A stretch of DNA of 64,000 nucleotides from Spirochaetota bacterium (lineage in GTDB: Bacteria; Spirochaetota; Spirochaetia; Treponematales; Rectinemataceae). The notes beneath the pieces were generated by a model. The model saw nothing but the letters and a program-made list of their open reading frames with translations, did not search any database and was not told the origin of the DNA. Shown here piece after piece: positions 17,180-25,866 of the stretch (position 1 is the stretch's first letter; each line of letters opens with the position of its first letter). Where the stretch lies: NCBI GenBank assembly GCA_029265615.1, contig JAJUIB010000011.1, forward strand, positions 42,410 through 106,409, read 5' to 3'. Made by a program: the position numbers and the translations under genes.

Positions 17180-17458
17180 ATGGAGATGCGAGCGAGTCAC
17201 ATCCTCGTAAAGGATCGGGCCCTTGCCCAGCAACTACTCATCAAGATCAAGCAAGGGGCGAATTTCGAAAGCCTTGCGCGCGAATTTTCTACCTGCCCCT
17301 CGAAATCCGCAGGGGGCGATCTTGGCTGGTTTGGCCCTGGGAAAATGGTCAGTGCCTTCGAGTACGCATGCACGCAGCTCGGGGTTGGGTCGGTGTCTGA
17401 TATCGTACAGACGCAGTTCGGTTACCACATCATCAAACTGACCGGTCGGCGGGATTAA
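17180..17458 (+). CDS. ppiC: Small stand-alone parvulin-type peptidyl-prolyl isomerase
   Basis: 92 residues, the size of E. coli PpiC. It catalyses cis-trans isomerisation of Xaa-Pro bonds. The parvulin core is complete: MRASHILVKDRALAQQLL, FESLAREFSTCPSKSAGGDLGWFGPGKMV and QTQFGYHIIKLTGRRD. There is no signal peptide, so it is cytoplasmic. ATG 17180 follows AAAAAGGAGATCCCC. The frame is open further upstream through the dispersed repeat, but the ribosome site decides the start. Confidence 0.93.
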   Translation: MEMRASHILVKDRALAQQLLIKIKQGANFESLAREFSTCPSKSAGGDLGWFGPGKMVSAFEYACTQLGVGSVSDIVQTQFGYHIIKLTGRRD

Positions 17459-17492
17459 CCGGTCCGAGCATCCGCCCCCCGCGCCGAGCCGT

Positions 17493-17521
17493 CCCTGGCG
17501 GCTCGGCGCGCGCCGCCAGGG
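17493..17521. terminator. Hairpin between convergent ppiC and SpoIIE genes
   Basis: Perfect 10-bp stem CCCTGGCGGC / GCCGCCAGGG with a 9-base loop. No T-run follows on either strand, so it may block convergent transcripts by structure or with Rho. Confidence 0.5.
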
Positions 17522-17525
17522 ACTA

Positions 17526-19673
17526 CTACAAGCTTCGTAACACTACAACAACGGTAAGATCGTCGCGAAACGCCGCATCCCCCATAAACGCCACAAGGTC
17601 GCCGAGCACCGCATCAAGCAGTTGCCGTGCCGATTTCATGGGCGCACGGGCGATGCTCGCGGCCAGCCTTTCGCGGCCGAAGCGCTCCCCTGCGGAATTC
17701 TGAGCTTCTTCGAGGCAATCGGTAAAGACGAGGAAGGCGTCACCCTCCTCCGGTGCAAAGCGGAGCGCCTGCCACGTGCCATCAAGCCCCTCGCGCCCAA
17801 GCGGAGGGCCGCGAAAATCATCCCCCTTCCGCGGAACAAGCGCTCGAACACTTCCCGAGCCACCCTTTCGATAAAAAATGTCAGGATGCGCTGCGTTTGC
17901 GTACTCGACCCTCCCATCCTGTATCCGGAGGATAGCGCAGGTAAGATACTCATCAACGCCGCCGAGCTCCCGCCCGAGCTCCTCATGAACGGCGCCGACG
18001 ACCTCTCCAAGCGGCTTGTTGCCGGAAGCGGCAAAATGACGGGCGAAAACCGAGCGTGCGAGAACGGCAACAAGCCCGGCACCAACGCCGTGGCCGGAGA
18101 CGTCGCCTACCACAAGTCCCTCGAGCTTTCCGTCTTCAGCGTAGAAGTCGTAAAAATCGCCCGAAACCGAAGACGCAGGACGATATGCGACCGCAATGTC
18201 CCACCCATCAACGTGGGGAGGCTCGCCGGAAAAAAGGCCGCGTTGTACACGTTCGGCGAGCTCAAGTTCGCGACGTGCCACCTCCATGGCCTCGGCGAGT
18301 TCGCGTCCTCGGTGCTCGATCTCGCCGCCGAGTTCGCGGCCACGCCTGAGCGCCACTTCGAGTTCACGACTTCGTTCGGCGACCTTGCGTTCGAGCGAAC
18401 GGGCAAGCGCTTCGCCTTCGGCGTGAACACGCGCATATCTTGCCGCAAGAACGCTTGCGGCGCCGAGGACTAAGAAGAGAAACGCATACCGCGCATAGCG
18501 CATTTCTCCGCCTGAGTTGACTGCGGCGATATCCACAGCGACGGCAAGTGCGAGGACAAGCGAGCCCATACCGAGCATCCCCGCGGAGGAGGCTAGTCCA
18601 GCGCCGAGCCGCGCCCCAGGCGGCGCCATGCGGGCTTCCTTAAGAGCCGATGGAGCGATAACTGCCGCAAAGACATAGACGACGCCCGCAGCCGAAGCCG
18701 CCTCCCATACGTTATGCGCTACCTCGGGACGGAAGAACATCACAAGTGGCGCAAGCGCAAAAGCGAGGGCGAGGCTGAGCTTCGCAACAAGGGAGACGCG
18801 CCTTCGGAGCGCCTCCTCGAAAAAGAAAAGTAGCGAAGGCAGAATGAGAAACATCGAGACCGAATCGATGTTTCTGAGCACGCGTGTGTCATGCACCACG
18901 TCCGCGGCAACCCTGGTGCGCGAAAAAAGAAACACCGAAATAATAAGCGTCGCGACGCCATAAACGAGATAGGAGCGCTCTTTGGGTCTCATGGCGAAAA
19001 GGCCAAAATGGTAAAGGCCGAAAAGAGCGTAAACGCCGATGAGCATGATATCAATGTACTCGAGATCGGTCCGCACAATCCGTGCATAGGCATCAATAAC
19101 AATCGGGCGGCGGCCGGGGAGCCCGGTCCACTCATCGGCAGGGTCTCCGTAGAGCTGGAAGGCTACAACATTCGGCCCGACGCGCAGAAATCGTTTGTCA
19201 AGCGGGATCAGCGAGTCACGCAGACAACGCATGGCAGCGAATTCGCCATCTTCGCGTAGCTTAAGCTCATCGCGCACGAGAAGTCCGTTGAGGTAAAGCC
19301 GCCAACCCTGACCGGCGCGAGGAACGAGGATGGAGAGCCCCGTTGTGTTGATAAGCGAGAGATCGGCGTTGAAAACAAACGCATAGGTAAACATCTCAGG
19401 CTTCCGAGGCGAAAGTTCCCACGGTCCCGGTCGGGAATTCCCTGGTAGCGGCAAGTCCCGCACGGCAAGACTTCGGCGCTCGCTCATCGAGACGGCAAGC
19501 CATTCACCCGTCGCTGGGCTCGGAGGCACGACAACGCTCGAAGGGTCAAAGCCTCGGCGGACATACACAACCGAGTTGTCGAATGTGAGGGCAGACCGGG
19601 CGGGTCCAGCGGCATGAGAAACGCCCGCCATGCAAAGAAAAACTAACACAATCACTGGCGTGCATCGGTGCAT
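17526..19673 (-). CDS. 7TM-DISM sensor with coiled coil and SpoIIE/PP2C-type phosphatase domain
   Basis: 715 residues. It has a signal peptide (residues 1-22, ending VSHAAG) and an extracytoplasmic beta-rich sensor (7TMR-DISM-like, FVFNADLSL...GWRLYLNG). About seven membrane helices follow (residues ~210-425), then a coiled coil (VAERSRELEVALRRGRELGG) and a SpoIIE phosphatase domain. The phosphatase metal ligands are intact: SGDFYDFY, VGDVSGHG and FRDDLTVV. It probably dephosphorylates a STAS protein in answer to an outside signal; its partner is not adjacent. It lies 11 bp downstream of the GPH transporter gene, so the transported compound may be the signal (inference). The last codons and the stop TAG are supplied by a dispersed repeat copy. 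Confidence 0.88.
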   Translation of the reverse strand: MHRCTPVIVLVFLCMAGVSHAAGPARSALTFDNSVVYVRRGFDPSSVVVPPSPATGEWLAVSMSERRSLAVRDLPLPGNSRPGPWELSPRKPEMFTYAFVFNADLSLINTTGLSILVPRAGQGWRLYLNGLLVRDELKLREDGEFAAMRCLRDSLIPLDKRFLRVGPNVVAFQLYGDPADEWTGLPGRRPIVIDAYARIVRTDLEYIDIMLIGVYALFGLYHFGLFAMRPKERSYLVYGVATLIISVFLFSRTRVAADVVHDTRVLRNIDSVSMFLILPSLLFFFEEALRRRVSLVAKLSLALAFALAPLVMFFRPEVAHNVWEAASAAGVVYVFAAVIAPSALKEARMAPPGARLGAGLASSAGMLGMGSLVLALAVAVDIAAVNSGGEMRYARYAFLFLVLGAASVLAARYARVHAEGEALARSLERKVAERSRELEVALRRGRELGGEIEHRGRELAEAMEVARRELELAERVQRGLFSGEPPHVDGWDIAVAYRPASSVSGDFYDFYAEDGKLEGLVVGDVSGHGVGAGLVAVLARSVFARHFAASGNKPLGEVVGAVHEELGRELGGVDEYLTCAILRIQDGRVEYANAAHPDIFYRKGGSGSVRALVPRKGDDFRGPPLGREGLDGTWQALRFAPEEGDAFLVFTDCLEEAQNSAGERFGRERLAASIARAPMKSARQLLDAVLGDLVAFMGDAAFRDDLTVVVVLRSL
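17528..17545 (-). repeat. Dispersed short repeat, copy 3 (C-terminal codons of the SpoIIE gene)
   Basis: TAGTGTTACGAAGCTTGT on the minus strand. It encodes the last residues (VLRSL) and, with the next bases, the stop codon. Confidence 0.8.
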
Positions 19674-19684
19674 GGGAAGCCCCC

Positions 19685-21079
19685 TTAGAGTCCTCGGGCC
19701 GCGAGGAGCTTGCGGTTTTCCTCAGCCTTGGCCGCGTTCAATGTGTTGACTGACAAAAAAAGAAAGACACCGATTGCAAGGAATACCGCGGGAATGAGCG
19801 CGGTATGAACCCGAATCCCGGCGACGGCGGCATCTGATCGTGGATCGGTCGCAAAGCCGGTCGCAGCGTGGACAGCCCAAAAACTGAGCGCCTGAGCAGC
19901 ATAGGCAAGACGTCCGGCAAATGCGCGGAATCCGAGATAGATGCCATCATCGCGCCGTCCCGTCTTGACCACCACTTCATCGATGACTTCGGCCATCGCG
20001 GGCGTCATCATAAGCCAGAATCCGCCGAACGCGATCCCCCAGCCCAAAAGCGCTGTTACGAAGCCTGTGTAGCTGCGCGCGAAGTAGATTGGCAGACACA
20101 AAATTGACATCGCACTCGCCGATACCGCAAGGAGAACCTGCCGTCCGCGAATGAGCTTGCCAAGCCCGAGCCACACCGGAACCGCGACAAGGGCACCTGC
20201 GAGCATTCCCGCGAAGATAAGCGTCGTGCTCCTCCCTCCGAGCACATAATCGCCAACATAGTGGATGCTCGCCGTCATAGAAAGCGTCGCAGCCTGATAG
20301 CAGAAATAGAGAAGAATAAATGCAAGGAAATCGCGTTCCTTGAGCGCCTGTCGCAATTGGCGCCCAAACGAGGGCGCCTCAGGTCGCGTCCGCTCCTGCT
20401 CGAGGTACCGCGCGATCATTTCGGGCGACTCTCGCGTCCCAGGGAAAAGCGCAAGCGCGGCAAGTACGCCGACGCCCGCAAATATGCCCGCATTGAGGAG
20501 GTAGGAACCCGCATGCCCGTAGCGTATCACGAAGGTCGGCACAACCGCGCCCGCAGCAACACCCACAACGCCGATCAGCGTGGCGATGCCGGCAGCCTTA
20601 CCCCGCACAGACTCCGCACGGAAGCGATCGGGGAAAATCGACTGGTAATTTAGCTCCCAGGTTGAATAGAGCGCGTCATAGAGGCAGATAGCGACAAGCA
20701 TCCACACGAACAGAAGCGCTTGGGATCCCCCGTTTATGACGAAGCCGGGCGGCGCAAAAACGAAAACAAACGCGACCGCCGAACTCAAGGTGCCCACAAC
20801 GATCCAGGGGAAGCGCCGCCCCCATCGGGACGCGAACCGAGTCGGACGGGCGGTCAAGAAGCCAATGATCGGATCGTTTACCGCATTCCACACCGAGTAC
20901 AGCACAACCGCCGCGGCCACATAACCCGCAGCAAGACCTATTTCGGTCTCATAGAACTTGAAAACGAGAGCGGCAAATCCCCCTGTAAGGAATTCCGCAA
21001 GGAATTTGCCGACGCCATAGCTCGCCATGACACCGAGGCCCCCTTGTGCCTCGCCATCCCCCTTTGCCTGCCTTCGCAT
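19685..21079 (-). CDS. GPH-family (glycoside-pentoside-hexuronide) cation symporter, MFS type
   Basis: 464 residues with about 12 predicted membrane segments. The first half has NAVNDPIIGFLTARPTRFASRWGRRFPW, the loop 2-3 signature of GPH transporters (ND-P-G and RxGRRxPW). It would bring a sugar, glycoside or uronide into the cell with Na+ or H+; the exact substrate cannot be read. ATG 21079 is chosen because TATGCT ends 6 bases before it, with TTGCCG 17 bp further up. The open frame continues upstream to 21259 but without family similarity. A dispersed repeat copy (20054-20069) lies inside a membrane helix. The SpoIIE sensor gene follows in the same transcript. Confidence 0.87.
   Translation of the reverse strand: MRRQAKGDGEAQGGLGVMASYGVGKFLAEFLTGGFAALVFKFYETEIGLAAGYVAAAVVLYSVWNAVNDPIIGFLTARPTRFASRWGRRFPWIVVGTLSSAVAFVFVFAPPGFVINGGSQALLFVWMLVAICLYDALYSTWELNYQSIFPDRFRAESVRGKAAGIATLIGVVGVAAGAVVPTFVIRYGHAGSYLLNAGIFAGVGVLAALALFPGTRESPEMIARYLEQERTRPEAPSFGRQLRQALKERDFLAFILLYFCYQAATLSMTASIHYVGDYVLGGRSTTLIFAGMLAGALVAVPVWLGLGKLIRGRQVLLAVSASAMSILCLPIYFARSYTGFVTALLGWGIAFGGFWLMMTPAMAEVIDEVVVKTGRRDDGIYLGFRAFAGRLAYAAQALSFWAVHAATGFATDPRSDAAVAGIRVHTALIPAVFLAIGVFLFLSVNTLNAAKAEENRKLLAARGL
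20054..20069 (+). repeat. Dispersed short repeat, copy 4 (inside a transporter membrane helix)
   Basis: TGTTACGAAGCCTGTG, one mismatch in 16 to the consensus. On the coding strand it reads in frame TGFVTA, compatible with a membrane helix. Confidence 0.6.
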
Positions 21080-21085
21080 GGGCCG

Positions 21086-21114
21086 AGCATACCCCGCCCC
21101 GCGGCAGACGGCAA
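21086..21114 (-). promoter_or_regulatory. Promoter of the GPH symporter gene, predicted leaderless
   Basis: Minus strand TTGCCG, 17 bp, TATGCT, then 6 bases to ATG 21079. There is no Shine-Dalgarno. Confidence 0.6.
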
Positions 21115-21163
21115 GGGCGGCATTGCACGGTGCTAGAGTGCAAACTCGTGGATTGCCTGACAC

Positions 21164-21182
21164 CACAAGCTTCGTAACACTA
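21164..21182 (-). repeat. Dispersed short repeat, copy 5 (between divergent transporter genes)
   Basis: TAGTGTTACGAAGCTTGTG on the minus strand, an exact match to the consensus. It sits in the 203-bp gap between the GPH and MFS genes, 11 bp before the -35 of the latter. Confidence 0.85.
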
Positions 21183-21192
21183 TGGCGATGCC

Positions 21193-21221
21193 TTGCGCGG
21201 CGTGAAGAACAAGCGTAGAGT
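21193..21221 (+). promoter_or_regulatory. Promoter of the MFS transporter gene
   Basis: TTGCGC, 17 bp, TAGAGT. The ugpB promoter (23470) has the same TTGCGC-N17 layout, so the two may respond together. Confidence 0.5.
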
Positions 21222-21282
21222 AGCCCCTGTGCAACCGAGTGGTCCTGCGCTGCAGACACCGCCCGGCGAAAGGATTATACCC

Positions 21283-22617
21283 ATGAAGACGCTCGACCAA
21301 CAGCGACAGGCAGCCAGAAACGCACGATCCGCCTTTGTCGCCTTCTTTGTGTTTATGCTCCTCCATCAGACCGACAAGCTCCTGATCGGCCCCCTGCAGG
21401 GACAGATCATGGAGGACTTCAAAATAACCTACACTCAATGGGGCCTCATCAATTCAATGGCGATTCTCGTCGGCGCCGTTTTCTACCCCCTCTGGGGCTG
21501 GCTCTACGACCACTACGCCCGCCCCAAGCTTCTCGCCCTCGCATCTTTTATCTGGGGCTGCACCACCTGGCTCAACGCAATAGCGCCCACCTATCCCCTA
21601 TTTCTCATGACGCGAGCCTCAACGGGCATCGACGATTCAAGTTATCCGGGCATTTACAGCCTCGTCTCTGACTACTACCCGCCGAAAAAACGCGGCAAAG
21701 TGTACGGGCTCCTCCAGGTAGCGCAACCGCTCGGCTATCTTGTCGGTATGATCCTCGCGATCGGGCTTGGATCCCGGCTTGGCTGGCGAAAGATCTTCTA
21801 CATCACCGGCGCGCTTGGGCTTGCCGTGGCGGTGCTCATTTTCTTCCGAGTCAAGGACCAGCCGCGCGGCGCCTCTGAACCGGAGCTCGAGGGTGTGGAA
21901 CATCTTGAGGCGTTCAAATTCAGCTGGAAAACAGTCGGGCGCCTCTTTACAAAAAAGAGCCTCATCATTCTCTTTCTGCAAGGGTTCATCGGCGTCTTCC
22001 CCTGGCAAGTGATTACCTATTACATTTTCGGCTACCTCGGGAACAGCGGCCGTGGCTTCAGCGATACCGAAATTCTTCTGACGATGGTGCCCGCGGTTCT
22101 CATCATGGCCGCGGGCTACCCCCTCGGCGGCGTGATCGGCGATCGGCTTTTCAAAAAAACGCCCAAGGGTCGCGTCATCGTCGGAGCGGCCGGAGTCTCC
22201 CTCGGCGCCGTGCTCCTCTACGCCGCGATCAAGGTGCCCTACGGCGACAAGCTCGCCTTCGGTATCCTGCTCGCCTTGGCCTCGCTCTTTATCCCCTTCG
22301 CATCGCCCAACGTCATCTCGTCGTTCTACGACGTGACCGAGCCCGAAATTCGTGCAACGACCAATGCCGCGCAGAATTTCATCGAAATCGGCGGATCCTT
22401 CGCGGCGCCGCTCATCGCCGGGGTCATCGCCGACCGGACTTCACTTGAAAACGCAATCCTCATCGTCTGCGTGGGCGCCTGGGCGATATGCTTCATCTTC
22501 TTCCTGTTCGCCGGCCGCTTTATCCCGAAGGACATTGCCGCGCTTAAAGCCGAACTCACCGGGCGTGCCGATGCGCTCAAGGCTTCGACCTTAGGTGAGT
22601 CGACGAGGAGGGCGTGA
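21283..22617 (+). CDS. MFS transporter, probably for an organophosphate such as a glycerophosphodiester or glycerol-3-phosphate
   Basis: 444 residues and about 12 membrane segments. The MFS signature appears after TM2 (WGWLYDHYARPKLLALASFIWG) and again in the second half (GGVIGDRLFKKTPKGR). An acidic/hydrophilic stretch between TM6 and TM7 (PRGASEPELEGVEHLE) is the usual central loop. The start at ATG 21283 follows GAAAGGATTATACCC. The gene overlaps the next one (TGATG), which encodes a glycerophosphodiester phosphodiesterase. That is why a glycerophosphodiester or glycerol-phosphate substrate is likely; the sequence alone does not prove it. Confidence 0.82.
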   Translation: MKTLDQQRQAARNARSAFVAFFVFMLLHQTDKLLIGPLQGQIMEDFKITYTQWGLINSMAILVGAVFYPLWGWLYDHYARPKLLALASFIWGCTTWLNAIAPTYPLFLMTRASTGIDDSSYPGIYSLVSDYYPPKKRGKVYGLLQVAQPLGYLVGMILAIGLGSRLGWRKIFYITGALGLAVAVLIFFRVKDQPRGASEPELEGVEHLEAFKFSWKTVGRLFTKKSLIILFLQGFIGVFPWQVITYYIFGYLGNSGRGFSDTEILLTMVPAVLIMAAGYPLGGVIGDRLFKKTPKGRVIVGAAGVSLGAVLLYAAIKVPYGDKLAFGILLALASLFIPFASPNVISSFYDVTEPEIRATTNAAQNFIEIGGSFAAPLIAGVIADRTSLENAILIVCVGAWAICFIFFLFAGRFIPKDIAALKAELTGRADALKASTLGESTRRA

Positions 22618-23438
22618 TGAGCGGCACAGTTCTGACGATCGCCCATCGCGGATTCCGCGGCATCGCGCCCGAAAACACTATCCTTGCGGCGCAAAGGGCC
22701 TTCGAGGCGGGCTGCGCGTGGTGGGAGCTCGATGTAGCGGCGAGCGCGGATGGCGAACTCGTCGTCATCCATGACGACAGCCTCGCGCGCACGACCGATG
22801 CGGCCCGCCGCTTTCCCTCGCGCTCGCCCTGGTGCGTCTACGACTTCAGTCTCGCGGAGCTCGGCGAGCTCGACGCAGGTTCCTTTTACGCCGAAACCGA
22901 CCCTTTTAGACAGATACAGGCGGGCCGTGTCGGGGCTCTCGAGCTTGAGCACTTCCGCGCCCTTAGAATCCCCACCTTGCGCGAATGCCTTGAGTTCACC
23001 CGCGCGCGGGGTAAGTGCGTCAATGTGGAAATCAAAGACGCACGGGGGCGCGCCTGCGATCCCTGGATCGTCGAACGGACGGTCGAACTTATCCGATCCC
23101 TCGGCATGGAACGGAACGTCCTCCTCTCCTCCTTCAACCACGACTACCTGCGCCGCGCCCGACGCATGGCACCAAAGCTCGCGCTCGGCGTCCTCACCGA
23201 GGGGAAGAGCCCTCCCGGGATACTCTCCCTCCTCAAAGAACTTGGCGCACGGTCGTACAACCCCGAGCTCGGCCCCCTCGACGAGGCAACGGTGCGCGAG
23301 GTGCGCGCAAGCGGCTTTGACGTGTTCGTCTGGACGGTCAACGAAAAGTCCGACATGCGAAGGCTCATCGCCTGGGGGGTAAATGGCATGTTCACCGACT
23401 TCCCCGATCGGCTCTTCGAGGTTCTTGCGGAGCTTTAG
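22617..23438 (+). CDS. ugpQ: Glycerophosphodiester phosphodiesterase, cytoplasmic UgpQ type
   Basis: 273 residues. It cleaves glycerophosphodiesters to glycerol-3-phosphate and an alcohol. GDPD motifs: IAHRGFRGIAPENT (H10, R11), WWELDV (E37, D39) and VVIHDDSLARTT (H52), then the late FVWTVN and GVNGMFTDFPD. There is no signal peptide, so it acts on substrate already taken up. ATG 22617 overlaps the stop of the MFS gene and follows GAGGAGGGCGTG. An in-frame GTG one codon earlier is possible. Confidence 0.94.
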   Translation: MSGTVLTIAHRGFRGIAPENTILAAQRAFEAGCAWWELDVAASADGELVVIHDDSLARTTDAARRFPSRSPWCVYDFSLAELGELDAGSFYAETDPFRQIQAGRVGALELEHFRALRIPTLRECLEFTRARGKCVNVEIKDARGRACDPWIVERTVELIRSLGMERNVLLSSFNHDYLRRARRMAPKLALGVLTEGKSPPGILSLLKELGARSYNPELGPLDEATVREVRASGFDVFVWTVNEKSDMRRLIAWGVNGMFTDFPDRLFEVLAEL

Positions 23439-23469
23439 TTCGATTTTAATCCGAGGCTAACATTTTCCG

Positions 23470-23498
23470 TTGCGCGTTCTGCGCGGCCGGTCTACACT
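23470..23498 (+). promoter_or_regulatory. Promoter of the ugpB-ugpA-ugpE genes
   Basis: TTGCGC, 17 bp, TACACT, in the gap after ugpQ. The leader to ugpB is about 48 bases. Confidence 0.5.
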
Positions 23499-23552
23499 TC
23501 CTTGAACACGGCAGAGCCACGAGGCTCAAGCCGATTCGTACAGGAGGTAGCG

Positions 23553-24854
23553 ATGAAGAAGCTCTGCGCACTGCTCCTTGCGACGCTCGCGCTCGGAGCG
23601 GCCTATGCCGCGCCCGTCAACATCGAGTTTTGGCACGCGATGACCGGCAAAAACGCCGAAAACGTCCAGCTACTCTGCGACAAATTCAACGCAAGCCAGT
23701 CGAACTACACGATCACCCCCGTCTACAAGGGCTCATACATCGACACGATGAATGCGGGCATCGCGGCCTTCCGTGCGGGGCAGGCGCCCGGCATCCTCCA
23801 AGTCTTCGAGGTTGGAACCGCGACGATGATGGCGGCGAAGGCCATAAAGCCCGTCTATCAGCTCATGAAGGAGAACAACGCGCCCTTTGATCCCAAGGCC
23901 TACATCCCGACCATTACGAGCTACTATTCAACGGCGAAGGGTGAGATGCTGTCCATGCCCTTCAACTCTTCCACAGCGGTCATGTACTACAACAAGGACG
24001 CTTTCCGCAAAGCCGGCCTCGACCCCGAAAAGCCGCCTGTTACCTGGCCTGAGTTCTTCGAGGTCGCGAAAAAGCTCAAGGCCTCTGGCATGGAGGGTGG
24101 CTTTTCGACCAACTGGATATCCTGGATCCAGCTCGAGAACTTCTCCGCGTGGCACAACCAGCCCTTCGGCACCAAGGCGAACGGCTTCAATGGCCTTAAC
24201 ACGGAGCTCAAGTTCAATGGGGCGCTCCAGAAAAAGCACCTCCAGACCATCTATGAGCTTTCCAAAGATAAGACCTTCATCTACGGCGGGCGCGAGAACA
24301 AGGCGAATCCCCTCTTCTCCTCGGGCACCGTCGGCATGCACTTCGAATCCATTGGTGGCTATGCGAACTTCAAGAACACCTGCAAGTTCGATTTCGGCGT
24401 CGCCCGCCTCCCCTACTACCCCGAGGTAAAGGGCGCGCCCCAGAACTCGATTATCGGCGGCGCGAGCCTCTGGGTTTTCAATGGCAAGTCGAAGGAAGAG
24501 TACAAGGGCATTGCCGAGTTCTTCACCTTCCTCTCCAGGCCGGAAATCCAGGCGCTGTGGCATCAGAACACGGGCTACCTTCCCATCACGAAGGCGGCCT
24601 ATGAACTTACGAAGAGTCAGGGCTTCTATAAGACCAATCCGGGGCCCGAAGTTGCCATCCTGCAGCTCCTCAACAAGGCACCCACCGAGAATTCCATGGG
24701 GCTCCGCTTTGGCTACATGCAGGTGATCCGCGAAATCGAGGATCAGACCTGGGAAGACATTCTCGCAGGAAAGATATCCGTCTCCGACGGCCTCGACAAA
24801 ATGGTCCGCGAGGGTAACGCAAAGCTCCGTGAGTTCGAAAGGCTCAACAAGTAA
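23553..24854 (+). CDS. ugpB: ABC transporter substrate-binding protein, glycerol-3-phosphate/glycerophosphodiester (UgpB) type
   Basis: 433 residues. A Sec signal peptide (residues 1-20, ending AYAA, no lipobox cysteine) makes it a free periplasmic protein. The family 1 binding-protein pattern is strong: NIEFWHAMTGKNAENVQ, GTATMMAAKAIKPV, MPFNSSTAVMYYNKDAFRKAG and SIGGYAN. The Trp/Ser/Asn-rich segments and the neighbours fit UgpB rather than a maltose-binding protein. ATG 23553 has a clear ACAGGAGGTAGCG site. A strong hairpin separates it from the permease genes, the usual way to keep binding protein in excess. Confidence 0.9.
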   Translation: MKKLCALLLATLALGAAYAAPVNIEFWHAMTGKNAENVQLLCDKFNASQSNYTITPVYKGSYIDTMNAGIAAFRAGQAPGILQVFEVGTATMMAAKAIKPVYQLMKENNAPFDPKAYIPTITSYYSTAKGEMLSMPFNSSTAVMYYNKDAFRKAGLDPEKPPVTWPEFFEVAKKLKASGMEGGFSTNWISWIQLENFSAWHNQPFGTKANGFNGLNTELKFNGALQKKHLQTIYELSKDKTFIYGGRENKANPLFSSGTVGMHFESIGGYANFKNTCKFDFGVARLPYYPEVKGAPQNSIIGGASLWVFNGKSKEEYKGIAEFFTFLSRPEIQALWHQNTGYLPITKAAYELTKSQGFYKTNPGPEVAILQLLNKAPTENSMGLRFGYMQVIREIEDQTWEDILAGKISVSDGLDKMVREGNAKLREFERLNK

Positions 24855-24874
24855 GCCGCAGGTTGTACGTCTCC

Positions 24875-24907
24875 GAAACGGGCGCGGTACCGGGCCGCGC
24901 CCGTTTC
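24875..24907 (+). terminator. Hairpin between ugpB and ugpA (attenuator or partial terminator)
   Basis: Perfect 13-bp stem GAAACGGGCGCGG / CCGCGCCCGTTTC with a 7-base loop, followed by a weak T-rich stretch (AGTTCGTTTTCG). It probably lowers expression of the permeases or protects the ugpB message 3' end. Confidence 0.7.
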
Positions 24908-24971
24908 AGTTCGTTTTCGAGACCTTTGCCGCCCCGCAAGCGGTCATTCCACTCTCCTTAGGACCACGTCG

Positions 24972-25856
24972 ATGTCGAAACAATATGAGTTCCCGAGTAA
25001 GGGACTTCCATACCTTCTCGTCCTCCCGCAAATGGCCGTCGTTTTTGTGTTTTTTTTCTGGCCGGCTGCGCAGGCGGTGTTTCAATCATTTTTCCTGCAA
25101 GACCCGTTTGGCGGTAAGATGCTCTTTGTCGGATTTGAAAACTATAGCACGCTATTCGAGGATCCGGCCTATTGGGCGTCTTTCGGGCGATCCTTCCTCT
25201 ACGCAGCGCTTGTCGCCGTGTCCGCGATGACAACAGCCCTCTTTCTCGCTGTTCAGGCGAACAAGCCGCTACGCGGCGCCGGCTTTTACAAGACAATGCT
25301 CATCTGGCCCTATGCCGTCGCAACAATGGTCGCGGGCGTCCTGTGGATATTCATGTTTAACCCGAACATCGGCGTCATCGCCTATTTCCTTAAAAACAGT
25401 CTTGGCTTTGACTGGAACCACCTTCTCAATGAGCGTCAGGCCTTTCTTCTTGTGACCATCGCGGCCGCGTGGAAACAGGTCGCCTACAACTTTGTCTTTT
25501 TTCTCGCGGGACTCCAGAGTGTGCCCGCCGCCCTAGTCGAGGCGGCAGCGATCGATGGCGCGGGCCCGACCAAGCGGTTCTGGACGATCGTCTTTCCCCT
25601 CCTCTCGCCAACGACGTTCTATCTCCTCGTTATGAACGTCGTCTACGGCTTCTTCGAAACCTTCCCAATCATCCATCAGGCAACGCAGGGCGGCCCCGGA
25701 CAGGCAACGAACATCCTTGTCTACAAGGTATGGCGCGACGGTGTCGTCAACCTCGACCTCGGGGGCTCCTCGGCCCAGTCCGTCGTGCTCATGATCCTCG
25801 TAATCGGGCTCACTGTGGCCCAGTTCCGCTTCATCGAGCGGAAAGTTACCTACTAG
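24972..25856 (+). CDS. ugpA: ABC transporter permease, UgpA type
   Basis: 294 residues, about six membrane helices (the first LPYLLVLPQMAVVFVFFFWPAAQ). The cytoplasmic EAA loop that docks the ATPase is present (EAAAIDGAGPTKRFWTIVFP). It pairs with the following UgpE to form the membrane channel of the glycerol-phosphate importer. ATG 24972 follows CTTAGGACCACGTCG. Confidence 0.92.
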   Translation: MSKQYEFPSKGLPYLLVLPQMAVVFVFFFWPAAQAVFQSFFLQDPFGGKMLFVGFENYSTLFEDPAYWASFGRSFLYAALVAVSAMTTALFLAVQANKPLRGAGFYKTMLIWPYAVATMVAGVLWIFMFNPNIGVIAYFLKNSLGFDWNHLLNERQAFLLVTIAAAWKQVAYNFVFFLAGLQSVPAALVEAAAIDGAGPTKRFWTIVFPLLSPTTFYLLVMNVVYGFFETFPIIHQATQGGPGQATNILVYKVWRDGVVNLDLGGSSAQSVVLMILVIGLTVAQFRFIERKVTY

Positions 25857-25866
25857 GAGCGCGGCC

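Noticed and set aside
21123..21143. Inverted repeat TTGCAC-N9-GTGCAA near the GPH symporter promoter as an operator
   Set aside because: Six-base arms with a free gap are expected about as often by chance in 64 kb; no regulator gene is adjacent.
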